Assembly: GCF_009789235.1 (NCBI RefSeq)
Contig: NZ_WSTB01000014.1
Coordinates: 28,970-92,969 of the forward strand
Length of the DNA: 64,000 nucleotides
Direction: 5' to 3'
Origin: Flavobacterium hydrocarbonoxydans
GTDB taxonomy: Bacteria; Bacteroidota; Bacteroidia; Flavobacteriales; Flavobacteriaceae
Shown one piece after another: positions 8,511 through 17,878 of this stretch. The position numbers and the translations under genes were made by a program. Under the pieces are notes generated by a model. It was not told where the DNA came from. It did no database searches and worked only from the letters and a program-made list of their open reading frames with translations. How positions within the stretch are numbered: the stretch's first letter is position 1; every line of letters starts with the position of its first letter.

Positions 8511-9836
8511 TTATAATTCATCTTCCAACTTAAAACGAAATTTCAAAATCATACTATTTCGTTCAATTTCCATAATAATAAAAATATCTTCATTAGACTT
8601 TAGCAAGTTGTTGATTTGCTGCAAGGTATATTTATAAGGTTGCGTGCCATTGATACTGACAATAATATCACCCTTAAGCAACCCGCATTTATCAGCTGTT
8701 GAATTTTTACGAATATTTACAATTTCATAAACGGGTTTTAATTGAAATTTGTATCTAAAATCATCCTCTTTTTTTGATTCCATCTCTGAATCTCCTATGG
8801 TAGAAACCAATTTTACAGTCTGCATATGAACCGTTTCCTGAACCCATTGCAAACCGTTGTGCTGAATAGTGATACCACTTTTATTATAATGAAATGGTTC
8901 TGAAAACTTACTATTCTTTTTTAAATACAGCTTACGATCCTGATAATCCAAAACCAATGTAAATCGCTTTAAAATTTCTCCACCAACTGAACCAATTCTG
9001 CCCGAAACCATCTTTACATTACGTATAGAAGTTGAATCAGGAAAAGAAACAACAGGCCTTTTAAAATTGAAACCGGCTATTGAAAATTGATCAATTTTAG
9101 CCCGATGACCTTCAATATCACCGCTAAATCCTTTGCCTAAGAAATCAGGAAAATTCTTTTTTGGCAATTTTATAATATCATTTTCAAAAATCCAAAAAGC
9201 GTCACTATTACCAATATCAATAAGCAATTTAGCAGGAATTTCTACATTGTCAACAATTGCTTTTGTAATCAAATAGGGCTTAGATCTTTCGATGGTAATA
9301 GGAATGGTTTCAAATTTTTTATTCAGTTTTATTCTGGCCTCCTCCTTCTTGCCATACACGATGATTTTCTTTTTTTGATAATTAATTTCAACTAAATTAT
9401 TTTTGAAAAATTTGTGACCAATAATACCATTGACCGGAATCCCAATATGAGAGGACAAATTAAACTCCTGATCCAGAATAATATATACTAAATGATTGGT
9501 AGATTTTAAACCATGTGTTTCCAGAATATTATTAGCCGATTTTAATCCTTCTATTTCATCTTCAGCTCCCAGACCCCGCAATGATATTTTTTCAATATTA
9601 TTAAACTTGACTTCCTTTTTTTCATCCATGCTAAATAATATCGTTTCCTCTACTCCTGAATCTACTAGAAAATTAAGTTCTACTCCATTCACTTTAATTG
9701 GAATGAAAATCAGATTATTAATAAACTTAAAGGGGATTATCACCTTCTTTCGTTGGTTTTCTATCACGAAATCCGTCTGAGAGAATGTTGGAAAAATTAA
9801 GAAAAGTCCAAAAAATAAGACAAATATTTTTTTCAT
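8511..9836 (-). CDS. Secreted retropepsin-like aspartyl protease with C-terminal PDZ domain
   Basis: About 441 residues from the ATG at 9836, which opens a signal peptide (MKKIFVLFFGLFLIFPTFSQ). The aspartyl protease fold appears twice: NFLVDSG near residue 58 is a D-S-G catalytic motif, and the second half has LLIDIGNSDAFW near 205, where the motif is degenerate (DIG). IIGHKFF and VGGEILKRF match the hydrophobic-Gly flap motifs of the two halves. The C-terminal 70 residues are a PDZ domain (ADKCGLLKGDIIVSINGTQ). This layout is common in Bacteroidota; substrates are unknown. It is divergent from the aminotransferase gene and transcribed alone. Confidence 0.85.
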   Translation of the reverse strand: MKKIFVLFFGLFLIFPTFSQTDFVIENQRKKVIIPFKFINNLIFIPIKVNGVELNFLVDSGVEETILFSMDEKKEVKFNNIEKISLRGLGAEDEIEGLKSANNILETHGLKSTNHLVYIILDQEFNLSSHIGIPVNGIIGHKFFKNNLVEINYQKKKIIVYGKKEEARIKLNKKFETIPITIERSKPYLITKAIVDNVEIPAKLLIDIGNSDAFWIFENDIIKLPKKNFPDFLGKGFSGDIEGHRAKIDQFSIAGFNFKRPVVSFPDSTSIRNVKMVSGRIGSVGGEILKRFTLVLDYQDRKLYLKKNSKFSEPFHYNKSGITIQHNGLQWVQETVHMQTVKLVSTIGDSEMESKKEDDFRYKFQLKPVYEIVNIRKNSTADKCGLLKGDIIVSINGTQPYKYTLQQINNLLKSNEDIFIIMEIERNSMILKFRFKLEDEL

Positions 9837-9957
9837 TAACATTTTTTTATATAAAATTAATAAAAATATTAATAATTGTTACATTTTTCTAAGTAATCGT
9901 ATTGTTCTCGTTAAATTCGAAAAAAAAATGCAAATTTGCAACTCAATAATTAAACTC

Positions 9958-11154
9958 ATGCCAACAATTTCAAGCAAAGGCAGAAACATGCCCGAATCAC
10001 CGATACGTAAATTGGCTCCTTACGCAGATATTGCAAAACAAAAAGGACACAAAGTGTATCATCTAAACATTGGTCAACCGGATATCAAAACTCCTGAGGT
10101 GGCCATCGAGGCGGTAAAAAATATTGATTTAACACTGATAGAATACAGTCCGTCTGCCGGATATGAAAGTTACAGAAAAAAATTAGCCAAATTTTACCAG
10201 CGTCAAAACGTAAATGTAAACTCAGAAGACATCATTATTACGACTGGTGGCTCTGAAGCCTTATTGTTTGCACTGGCCACAATTACAGATCCAGGAGATG
10301 AAATCATTATTCCTGAACCATTTTATGCCAATTATCACGCCTTTGCATCCTCAACGAGTGCAACGGTAATTCCGGTAATTTCGACTATCGAAAGCGGATT
10401 TGCTTTGCCAAGTATTGATACGGTTGAGAAATTAATCACACCAAAAACCAAAGCCATTTTGATTTGTAATCCTGGAAATCCTACTGGTTATTTATATACA
10501 GAAGCTGAAATCAAGCAATTAGCAGGTTTGATCAAAAAACATGATTTGTATTTGATTGCTGATGAAGTCTATCGTGAATTTTTGTACGATGGCGACGACG
10601 TACACTTTTCTGTAATGAATCTTGAAGATCTGCAGCAAAACGTAATCATGGTCGATTCGGTTTCGAAACGTTACAGCATGTGTGGCGCAAGAATTGGTTG
10701 TTTGGTTACTAAAAATAAAACTGTTCTGGCAACCGTAATGAAATTTGCCCAGGCACGTTTGAGTCCGCCAACTATTGAGCAAATTGCCTGTGAAGCTGCT
10801 ATTGATACCCCTCAAAGTTATTTTGATGAAGTGATTGCAGAATACAAAGAACGCCGCAATACTTTAATTACGGAATTAAATAAAATTGAAGGTGTTGTCG
10901 TAACCAAACCGAAAGGAGCATTTTATTGCATTGCCGAATTACCTATAGAAAATGCGGATGATTTTGCACAATGGCTTTTAGAAAGTTATGATTTAAATGG
11001 TGAAACTGTCATGGTTGCTCCTGCTGCCGGATTCTACTCGACTCCAGGAATGGGATTGAATCAGGTACGAATTGCTTATGTTTTAAACAAAACTGATTTA
11101 GTTAAAGCTGTAAATGTTCTGAAAGAGGCGCTTTTGGTTTATAATAAAAGATAA
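9958..11154 (+). CDS. Class I/II pyridoxal-phosphate aminotransferase (aspartate aminotransferase type)
   Basis: About 398 residues. The ATG at 9958 (MPTISSKGRNMPESPIRKL) is preferred over one 30 bases upstream because the family begins here. Fold type I motifs are clear: HLNIGQPD (substrate arm), ICNPGNPTGYLY, ADEVYREFLYDG, and the PLP-binding Lys in SVSKRYSMCGARIG. It probably moves amino groups between amino acids and 2-oxo acids (aspartate/2-oxoglutarate most likely); the exact substrate cannot be read from sequence. It stands alone between a divergent protease and folE, with a hairpin (CAATAACCACCTAAGTTATTG) just downstream. Confidence 0.92.
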   Translation: MPTISSKGRNMPESPIRKLAPYADIAKQKGHKVYHLNIGQPDIKTPEVAIEAVKNIDLTLIEYSPSAGYESYRKKLAKFYQRQNVNVNSEDIIITTGGSEALLFALATITDPGDEIIIPEPFYANYHAFASSTSATVIPVISTIESGFALPSIDTVEKLITPKTKAILICNPGNPTGYLYTEAEIKQLAGLIKKHDLYLIADEVYREFLYDGDDVHFSVMNLEDLQQNVIMVDSVSKRYSMCGARIGCLVTKNKTVLATVMKFAQARLSPPTIEQIACEAAIDTPQSYFDEVIAEYKERRNTLITELNKIEGVVVTKPKGAFYCIAELPIENADDFAQWLLESYDLNGETVMVAPAAGFYSTPGMGLNQVRIAYVLNKTDLVKAVNVLKEALLVYNKR

Positions 11155-11357
11155 TTTACATCTTAATTAAAAATTTTAAAAGACAATAACCACCTAAGTT
11201 ATTGTCTTTTCTATTTTAGAAAAATGGTCTTTTGGTTTTAATTTAAATTATACCCAAAAAAGACCTATTAAATAGTAAAAACGATAGAAAAGGTTTGCTT
11301 TTTATTAATTATCTTTACCGCCTTAAAAAGATATACCCATACTAATAGTAGTTTTTA

Positions 11358-12029
11358 ATGATAAATAACGAAGATTTTTTAGACGAAATAGGAGACAATC
11401 ATTTTAGCAGTAATGCCAAAAACCCTGTAAGACAGGACGCTTTTGAATTAAGTGATGATGAAAAAATAGAAAAAATTAAAAAAGATGTCGAAAACATTCT
11501 GCAGACTCTTGGAATGGATTTGACAGATGACAGCATAAAAGGTACTCCAAACAGAGTAGCAAAAATGTTTGTAAAGGAGATTTTTGGCGGACTGAACCCT
11601 TCGAAAAAACCAAAAGCTTCTACTTTTGACAATAATTATAAATATGGCGAAATGTTGGTTGAAAAAAACATTACGCTTTACTCTACTTGCGAACACCATT
11701 TATTACCTATCATCGGAAGAGCACATGTGGCTTACATTTCGAGCGGAAGAGTAATTGGTCTATCAAAAATGAACCGAATTGTAGAACATTACGCCAAAAG
11801 ACCTCAAGTACAAGAGCGTCTGACCATGCAAATTGTACAAGAACTTCAGGAAGCATTAGGAACGGAAGATGTAGCTTGCGTTATCGATGCCAAACACCTT
11901 TGCGTAAATTCAAGAGGAATTAAAGATATCGAAAGCAGCACAGTAACATCTGAATTTGGCGGAAAATTTAAAGATCCTCAAACACGCAGAGAGTTTTTAG
12001 ATTACATCAAGTTAGATACACAGTTCTAG
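11358..12029 (+). CDS. folE: GTP cyclohydrolase I
   Basis: Converts GTP to 7,8-dihydroneopterin triphosphate, the first step of folate/tetrahydropterin synthesis. 223 residues. An acidic N-terminal extension of about 35 residues precedes the catalytic domain. The zinc site is visible as STCEHHLLP (Cys and His ligands) and AKHLCVNSRG (second Cys). The active-site segments GRVIGLSKMNRIVEHYAKRPQVQE and STVTSEFGG-like ends match the family. A hairpin element with conserved ends lies between it and cysS. Confidence 0.97.
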   Translation: MINNEDFLDEIGDNHFSSNAKNPVRQDAFELSDDEKIEKIKKDVENILQTLGMDLTDDSIKGTPNRVAKMFVKEIFGGLNPSKKPKASTFDNNYKYGEMLVEKNITLYSTCEHHLLPIIGRAHVAYISSGRVIGLSKMNRIVEHYAKRPQVQERLTMQIVQELQEALGTEDVACVIDAKHLCVNSRGIKDIESSTVTSEFGGKFKDPQTRREFLDYIKLDTQF

Positions 12030-12062
12030 TTTTTTACAAGTTTTCATACTATATTTATGACC

Positions 12063-12141
12063 TAGCCCAGATGGAAGCGGTATCCTTTTTATTTTTTCTT
12101 TAAAAATAAAAAGATACAAGTGAACAGCTGGAAATAGCTCC
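12063..12141 (+). repeat. Structured repeat element, copy 1 (candidate RNA)
   Basis: The sequence has the conserved left end GATGGAAGCGGTATCC, a long A/T hairpin (TCCTTTTTATTTTT facing AAAAATAAAAAGATA) and a conserved right end GAACAGCTGGAAATAGCTCC. The ends match three other elements in the window while the middle differs. I recall short conserved RNAs of this look in Flavobacteria (possibly the Flavo-1 motif), but this is from memory. It lies between folE and cysS, on their strand. Confidence 0.5.
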
Positions 12142-12163
12142 TAAAAAAATCAATAATAAAAAT

Positions 12164-13645
12164 ATGCCTTTATATAAAAGTCAATCGCTAAAAATATACA
12201 ATTCGCTTTCTGGCGAAAAAGAAAATTTCAACCCAATTCATGAAGGAAATGTTGGAATGTATGTTTGCGGACCTACGGTTTATAGCAATGTACACTTAGG
12301 AAATGTGAGAACTTTTATGTCTTTTGACGTGATTTTCAGGTACTTTTTGCATCTTGACTACAAAGTACGTTATGTGCGAAACATTACCGATGTAGGTCAT
12401 ATTGTCGATGATGTGGATGAAGGCGAAGACAAAATTGCCAAAAAAGCACGTTTGGAGCAATTGGAGCCAATGGAAGTGGTGCAACGCTACACGGTAGATT
12501 TTCATGACATTTTAAAGTCTTTCAACTTTTTACCGCCAAGTATTGAGCCAACCGCTACAGGACATATTATTGAACAAATAGAAATTATCAAAAAGATTAT
12601 CGATACCGGAATTGGTTATGAAGCCAATGGATCGGTTTATTTTGATGTTGTAAAATATAACGAAACCAACAATTACGGGGTTTTAAGCGGCCGAAATATC
12701 GAAGATATGTTAGCCAATACCCGCGATTTGGATGGTCAGTCAGACAAAAGAAATCCGCAGGATTTTGCACTTTGGAAAAAAGCAGAACCAGAGCACATCA
12801 TGAGATGGCCTTCGCCCTGGAGTGATGGTTTTCCGGGCTGGCATCTTGAATGTACTGCTATGAGTACCAAATATTTGGGGAATCATTTTGACATTCACGG
12901 TGGTGGAATGGATTTGAAATTCCCACATCATGAGTGCGAAATCGCTCAAAACGAAGCGTGTACAGGTCAGTCGCCGGTAAATTACTGGATGCACGCCAAC
13001 ATGCTGACTCTTAATGGTAAAAAAATGGCCAAATCAACCGGAAATAATATTTTACCCGGAGAAATTTTGAGCGGTGATAATACAATTCTAAGCAAAGCTT
13101 TTTCGGCTTCTGTAACGAGATTTTTTATGTTGCAGGCACATTACAGAAGTATCTTAGATTTTTCTGATGATGCTATTGTTGCTGCCGAAAAAGGATACAA
13201 AAGATTAATGGAAGCTGTTGAAGCTTTACCTAATATTACACCAAGCGACAGCAGTTCTATAAATTTCGAATCCTGGAAACAGTTGTGCTACGATGCCATG
13301 AATGACGATTTTAACACGCCAATTTTGATTGCGCAGTTATTTGAAGGAGTTCGTTATATCAATTTATTGAAAGAAGGAAAAGAAACCATTTCTGCCGAAG
13401 ATCTTAAAACATTTGCAACTGCTATCAACGCTTTTGTTTTTGATGTTTTAGGTTTGAATGATGAGAAAGCAGCTGACAGCAATAACGATAAATTAGAAGG
13501 TGTAGTAAACATGCTTATCGGAATGAGAAATCAGGCCAGAGCAGATAAAAACTTTGCCCTTTCAGATCAGATTCGCGATCAGTTGATTGCTTTGGGAATA
13601 CAACTGAAAGACGGAAAAGAAGGAACATCCTTTAGCGTAAATTAA
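12164..13645 (+). CDS. cysS: Cysteinyl-tRNA synthetase
   Basis: Charges tRNA-Cys with cysteine. 493 residues, normal length. The class I HIGH motif reads HLGN in GPTVYSNVHLGNVRTF, with the zinc-binding Cys just before it (VCGPTVY). Further zinc ligands are in WHLECTAM and FPHHECEIAQ, and the KMSKS loop is KMAKSTGN. The anticodon-binding helical domain follows. All catalytic elements are present. Followed by a long perfect hairpin and then yidD. Confidence 0.98.
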   Translation: MPLYKSQSLKIYNSLSGEKENFNPIHEGNVGMYVCGPTVYSNVHLGNVRTFMSFDVIFRYFLHLDYKVRYVRNITDVGHIVDDVDEGEDKIAKKARLEQLEPMEVVQRYTVDFHDILKSFNFLPPSIEPTATGHIIEQIEIIKKIIDTGIGYEANGSVYFDVVKYNETNNYGVLSGRNIEDMLANTRDLDGQSDKRNPQDFALWKKAEPEHIMRWPSPWSDGFPGWHLECTAMSTKYLGNHFDIHGGGMDLKFPHHECEIAQNEACTGQSPVNYWMHANMLTLNGKKMAKSTGNNILPGEILSGDNTILSKAFSASVTRFFMLQAHYRSILDFSDDAIVAAEKGYKRLMEAVEALPNITPSDSSSINFESWKQLCYDAMNDDFNTPILIAQLFEGVRYINLLKEGKETISAEDLKTFATAINAFVFDVLGLNDEKAADSNNDKLEGVVNMLIGMRNQARADKNFALSDQIRDQLIALGIQLKDGKEGTSFSVN

Positions 13646-13648
13646 TTT

Positions 13649-13712
13649 TAGATTGTAGAGTTCAGATTGTAGAATTATCTAAAAAAATCTACAATCTGAA
13701 CTCTACAATCTA
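13649..13712. repeat. Perfect 23-25 bp inverted repeat built of heptamers
   Basis: Arms at 13649-13673 and 13688-13712 are exact reverse complements. Each arm is itself a period-7 array: CTACAAT, CTGAACT, CTACAAT, CTACAAT on the right arm. It would form a very stable hairpin between cysS and yidD and could terminate or protect the cysS transcript. Confidence 0.85.
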
Positions 13713-13727
13713 CAATATTTAAAAATC

Positions 13728-13970
13728 ATGAAATTCCTTATCTATCCTTTTGTATTATTGGTTCGGTTTTATCAAACAGCCATTTCGCCTTTTACCCCTG
13801 CGTCATGCCGTTTTGAACCTACCTGTTCTACTTACATGATTCAGGCTTTGCAAACACACGGCTTGTTTTACGGAGGCTATTTAGGAGTTAAACGCATTTT
13901 GAGTTGTCATCCGTGGGGAAGAACCGGCTACGACCCTGTTCCGGAGAAGAAATGTTCACACAAACATTAA
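13728..13970 (+). CDS. yidD: Membrane protein insertion efficiency factor YidD
   Basis: An 80-residue protein of the YidD family, which assists YidC/Sec-dependent insertion at the inner membrane. The family pattern is complete: an amphipathic N-terminal helix, RFYQTAISPFTPASCRFEPT, three conserved Cys (residues near 27, 34 and 66), and SCHPWGRTGYDPVPE. It sits 64 bases before lgt on the same strand, both being envelope-assembly genes. Length and motifs make the call secure. Confidence 0.95.
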   Translation: MKFLIYPFVLLVRFYQTAISPFTPASCRFEPTCSTYMIQALQTHGLFYGGYLGVKRILSCHPWGRTGYDPVPEKKCSHKH

Positions 13971-14034
13971 CTTATTATAAAGACTTACTTTACTATAAAT
14001 ATTTATTTTTACAACAAATAAAACAAAATACTAC

Positions 14035-14997
14035 ATGACACTAGCCTCAAATATTGTTTGGAATCCTTCTGAAGGAATCGATTTAGGATTTTTTATGATT
14101 CGTTACTATAGTTTAATGTTCGTAGTTGCATTCGCGTTAGGATGGTACTTAATGAAAAAGATTTTCGAACGTGAAAACGAATCGATAGACAAATTAGATT
14201 CGCTGTTTGTCTGGACGGTTTTAGCAACTTTAATTGGTGCCCGTTTAGGTCAGGTTTTGTTTTATGACTCTGATAAATATTTCAGAAGCCATCCATTAGA
14301 AATATTTTTACCCATTAGAGAAAATGAAGGCTCAACACTTTTTGGCTTTATAAACGGTTGGGAATTCACAGGTTTTCAAGGCTTAGCAAGCCATGGTGCT
14401 GCAATTGCAATTATTATTGCGATGTATCTTTATAATAAAAAAATACTTCACCGCTCTGTTTTATGGATTTTAGACCGAATTGTCATTCCTGTTGCCAGTG
14501 GTGCCGTTTTTGTACGTATTGGTAACTTTATGAACTCAGAAATCATTGGAGACAAAACTACTTCTGCATTCGGAATTCGTTTCTTACACGATCAGTTTAG
14601 CAAAAATGATGTGGTAAATGCGACCGGAATTGCCAACCCGAAAGATGCTTATACTGCCATTGCAACCGACCCAAAATTTGCTGATATATTAGCGCAGGTT
14701 CCTGCAAAACACCCTACACAACTGTACGAAGCAATTTCTTATGTTTTTGTATTTGCTGCTTTATATTTCTTGTATTGGAAAACAAATGCGAGACTTAAAA
14801 CAGGTTTTTTATTCGGAATGTTTTTAGTGCTTTTATTTGTAGTTCGTTTTATTGTAGAGATTGTAAAAGAAAGCCAGGGTGGTTTTGAAAGCGCATTAGG
14901 CGTATTCTCAACAGGACAATGGCTAAGCATTCCTTTTATCATTATCGGTCTTTTCTTTATCATAAGAGCACAAAGAAACCCTTTGGCAACTTCATAA
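14035..14997 (+). CDS. lgt: Prolipoprotein diacylglyceryl transferase
   Basis: Transfers diacylglycerol from phosphatidylglycerol to the lipobox Cys of prolipoproteins in the inner membrane. 320 residues with seven or so hydrophobic segments. The Lgt signature is visible as RIGNFMNSEIIGD, and the conserved HPTQLYEA lies before the last helices. An insertion of about 30 residues after NSEIIGD, common in Bacteroidota, accounts for the length. A strong terminator follows directly. Confidence 0.96.
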   Translation: MTLASNIVWNPSEGIDLGFFMIRYYSLMFVVAFALGWYLMKKIFERENESIDKLDSLFVWTVLATLIGARLGQVLFYDSDKYFRSHPLEIFLPIRENEGSTLFGFINGWEFTGFQGLASHGAAIAIIIAMYLYNKKILHRSVLWILDRIVIPVASGAVFVRIGNFMNSEIIGDKTTSAFGIRFLHDQFSKNDVVNATGIANPKDAYTAIATDPKFADILAQVPAKHPTQLYEAISYVFVFAALYFLYWKTNARLKTGFLFGMFLVLLFVVRFIVEIVKESQGGFESALGVFSTGQWLSIPFIIIGLFFIIRAQRNPLATS

Positions 14998-15017
14998 AAG
15001 ATTTTATTCAAAATATA

Positions 15018-15055
15018 AAAACGCCCAAAGCACGAAAAGCTTTGGGCGTTTTATT
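15018..15055 (+). terminator. Rho-independent terminator after lgt
   Basis: AACGCCCAAAG, an 8-base loop, CTTTGGGCGTT, followed by TTATTTT. Ends the folE-cysS-yidD-lgt strand block. Confidence 0.9.
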
Positions 15056-15077
15056 TTAACCCTTAATAAATGTTTTC

Positions 15078-15133
15078 AGGAGCAGAAACCATACGTTTCA
15101 TAATATCATTTAGTCTTGCTGCCCGCTAAATTC
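15078..15133. repeat. 56-bp direct repeat, left copy
   Basis: By eye 49 of 56 bases match 17417-17472 in the same orientation. The right end (GCTGCCCGCTAAATTC) is a fragment of the structured repeat element. The two copies bracket the PHP-like gene. Confidence 0.8.
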
Positions 15134-15145
15134 AATCTTCCTTTT

Positions 15146-17224
15146 TTACTCCAACCAAATCATTTGCGTAAAAGCACCATTGGTAGCAATATCCCAAGCT
15201 TCTACCCTTACCCATTTTTTACCTTTCAAATTCGCAGACCAGTTAAAATTTTGTTTACCAAAGGCTAATGTATTATTTAGATTTATACGTTCGCGATACA
15301 CTTTTTTGCCATCGCCAGAAATAATTTCAGCAAAACTCAACGGGAAAGTCCAGTTAAGAGATACCTTAATTTTGGCATCGCCTTTTTCTGTAAGTTTTAA
15401 TGTTTCGCCAGCTCCTTTCCCATTGATAGTAAATGCCGGAATTAGAACTTCGCCGGTGCTTACAAAAAATTTTCCGTTGCTTATAGCATCTAAAACAGGC
15501 TCCCAGCCCTCTTCGTAATTAGGCAATTTATCTAACTGGAGATAGTTTACATTTAAATGGGCATACATTTCGTTTTGGTGGGTGATGGTAAAAATATCAG
15601 CCTCGGCAATTACATGTTTTTTATAACCCCAATTGGCCATATCATCCATTAAATTAAGCACACGTTTACTAAGAGTTGGCAATGCCAAATCGCCGGGAAT
15701 AGCTTTCCATGCCGCACCCATATAGGTATCCGATTTAAAAAATTCTTCGTCTTTATATTTATCAGGATAACCTGTTGATGCTTTTGTACGGGCATGCGCC
15801 ACCCAGGCTAAACCCTTCTCCCTTTCAAGGAGTTTAAGCATCTCGTTTTTATCGCCTACATGGTAAACTTTACCATATTCGGGGTCATTGACCATAAACG
15901 GCGTTTCGGCTTTTCTATCCATTACCCAATACACTGGTTTTGGAAAAAAGGCCAGCCAATGGCCGCCATAAAAGTTATTGGCTTCTTCACCTGGAAGCAA
16001 TAAAAAATCAGAATCAGACAGGCGTTTTGTTTGCTCGAATAAAGAATTAAGTTCTTTTAGTCTGGTGGCATCCGGACCTTTTGGGTGACCTGGACCATGA
16101 AACTCTGCAAGTTTTACGATGTCAAGTCCCGCAGTTTTTAAAACATCTACAAATTCTGGTTTTTCTGGCACGGGTTTACCGCTCAGAACCACATCAGAAA
16201 TAAACTCGTTATGAAAATGAGTAGCCATTGTTTTATACCCAGGTAAAGGCAGGTAAGAATCATTATGAGTGAACTTTTTTACTTCATCTAAGGCTACTGC
16301 TGCATTATCGGTACTCAATAAACAGAAAAAATTAAGTCGCTGTTCTGTATTTGGTGGCGAATTAAACCATGGCACAAATCGGTTATCTCCTTTCGGATCC
16401 TGACGAATACCTATTCCATATTCTGGAAACACATCCAAATAATTACTTCCACACCAGGTAAATTTCAAGTTAAAAGCCTCGTCTAAAGGATAAAAATATT
16501 GATGCGGCGCAGGAAAAAGAGCCAAACTGCTCGATTTATTCTCGCCAATTACACTACGATATTTCACTTCTAAATTTTTAGCCAAATCCGTTTTAGCAGG
16601 TTGTATGTGCTGCATATTTTTCTGCACATCAGAAAATGCAATGTTTTGCCAAAGTTCCTTTTTGTTTAGTAAACCTGCATCGTATAAAATAGCTGTAGAA
16701 TCAGCTTTTGTACTAAGCACCGATGCCACATTAAATAAAGGGCTGCCATTATAAAGCGTGATTTCTAAAACTCCGCTAAAATCCGCTGCCTTCATATCTG
16801 AGATTCGAATAATGGTTTGGGCGCCCGAGGTACTTACGCTTGTTTTACGCTTATCAAATACTACTTTATAAGTTTGGTATGGCTTATTGGGTACTCTGTC
16901 AAAAAACACATCCCAACCGCCACTATCTGGGCTTAAAGTTCGCTTACCGACCCTAAGGATAAATGCCGGATCTAAATTATTGGCAATTTCTTTAAAACCA
17001 TCTGCATTGCTCAATTGAATACTGCTGAATAATGGTTTCTGATTATCTAAATCTAAAATTAATTTTCCTGTACTCGCTTTACCGGTAGGCCAGGTAGCGG
17101 TAAGGATTTTCTCTTTTACAGAAACTTTGGCACCATTATTTTTAAAAGACGATAAATTAACTGGTACTTGTGCCTGGAGCACCGAAATGGATAAAACACA
17201 AAGGACGTGAATGATTTTTTTCAT
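15146..17224 (-). CDS. Secreted PHP-like (CehA/McbA type) metallohydrolase candidate
   Basis: 692 residues with a signal peptide (MKKIIHVLCVLSISVLQAQ). The N-terminal ~320 residues are beta-rich, carbohydrate- or glycan-like in composition. The C-terminal half carries spaced His/Glu motifs in the order expected for a PHP domain: ATHFHNEF (336-338 HFH), AEFHGPGH (about 373), LLLPGEEAN (about 410), AWVAHAR (about 475) and AEADIF (about 541), which would bind two or three metals. No substrate can be read from it. The gene stands alone on 15134-17416, between 56-bp direct repeats, which suggests acquisition or excision as a unit. The fold call is a motif-based inference. Confidence 0.65.
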   Translation of the reverse strand: MKKIIHVLCVLSISVLQAQVPVNLSSFKNNGAKVSVKEKILTATWPTGKASTGKLILDLDNQKPLFSSIQLSNADGFKEIANNLDPAFILRVGKRTLSPDSGGWDVFFDRVPNKPYQTYKVVFDKRKTSVSTSGAQTIIRISDMKAADFSGVLEITLYNGSPLFNVASVLSTKADSTAILYDAGLLNKKELWQNIAFSDVQKNMQHIQPAKTDLAKNLEVKYRSVIGENKSSSLALFPAPHQYFYPLDEAFNLKFTWCGSNYLDVFPEYGIGIRQDPKGDNRFVPWFNSPPNTEQRLNFFCLLSTDNAAVALDEVKKFTHNDSYLPLPGYKTMATHFHNEFISDVVLSGKPVPEKPEFVDVLKTAGLDIVKLAEFHGPGHPKGPDATRLKELNSLFEQTKRLSDSDFLLLPGEEANNFYGGHWLAFFPKPVYWVMDRKAETPFMVNDPEYGKVYHVGDKNEMLKLLEREKGLAWVAHARTKASTGYPDKYKDEEFFKSDTYMGAAWKAIPGDLALPTLSKRVLNLMDDMANWGYKKHVIAEADIFTITHQNEMYAHLNVNYLQLDKLPNYEEGWEPVLDAISNGKFFVSTGEVLIPAFTINGKGAGETLKLTEKGDAKIKVSLNWTFPLSFAEIISGDGKKVYRERINLNNTLAFGKQNFNWSANLKGKKWVRVEAWDIATNGAFTQMIWLE

Positions 17225-17416
17225 TTGGTTTGATTAGAAAGTTAGAATATGCAATATACTAATTCTATTTAGTAAAACGATTTAGTAATAAAAAATTAAT
17301 TGTTCAGACCCTTGAAAACCATTACACTTTTATACAAAGCAACTTGCTGTTTTTTGTATTTACAATGCTTACTTCTTGCATTAGAAAATAAATACATAAT
17401 TTGATTATTTTTTTTT

Positions 17417-17472
17417 AGGAGCAGAAAAAATACGTTTCATAATAACGTTTAGTCCCGCTGTCCGCTAAATTC
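17417..17472. repeat. 56-bp direct repeat, right copy
   Basis: Matches 15078-15133 at about 49 of 56 bases in direct orientation. Its right end runs without break into the intact structured repeat element, so this is likely the parental copy. Confidence 0.8.
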
Positions 17473-17541
17473 CCGATTAACAAAAACTACGGCTAAAAAG
17501 CCTTGTTTTTCTAAATCGGGCGATATCGCTTCCATCGGGGC
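17456..17541 (-). repeat. Structured repeat element, copy 2 (candidate RNA)
   Basis: On the minus strand: CCCCGATGGAAGCGATATCG, a hairpin (CCCGATTTAG facing TTAATCGGG, inner GGCTTTTTAGCC), then AATTTAGCGGACAGC. The roughly 50-base middle is nearly identical to copies 3 and 4. Confidence 0.6.
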
Positions 17542-17741
17542 TAAGTTAGAATCTCTTATTTTCATAAGATTTTCACAGCTTAAAAAATCCATATCCGAAA
17601 CTCCACTTTTTAATTTTCAGTAATAAATTTTAAAGTTTTACGATTAATTCTTTTTTTGTATTTTAATACATCCAACACCGTGGCTAAATCTATGTAAAAA
17701 TTTCATCAACTTAATTAAGAGACCGGGAAAAATAGATTTGA

Positions 17742-17878
17742 ATAGCCTCCAACTTTAGTTGGAGAATAGCAGAATTTAAAAAAAAATGGCTTTAGCCAAA
17801 GACAAAGCAAATCATTTATTTGACTAAAGCCCTTATTCATCTTAAACAACAACCATCCAACTAAAGTTGGAGGCTTTT
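17742..17878. repeat. Mirror-symmetric element with paired palindromes
   Basis: AGCCTCCAACTTTAGTTGGAG at the left faces CCAACTAAAGTTGGAGGCTT at the right. Inside, GGCTTTAGCCAAA faces TTTGACTAAAGCCC. Each outer arm is also a palindrome (CCAACTTTAGTTGG). It is non-coding and resembles a small palindromic dispersed element. Confidence 0.7.

Noticed and set aside
9902..9938. Promoter with TTG and CAAATTTG for the aminotransferase
   Set aside because: The spacing is about 26 bases, too long for the TTG-N19-TAnnTTTG type.
15060..15120. Possible C-terminal remnant of a gene (minus strand reads LNDIMKRMVSAPENIY then stop)
   Set aside because: Only about 18 codons, and the same stretch in the right 56-bp copy is not open in a consistent way; kept as a repeat, not a pseudogene.
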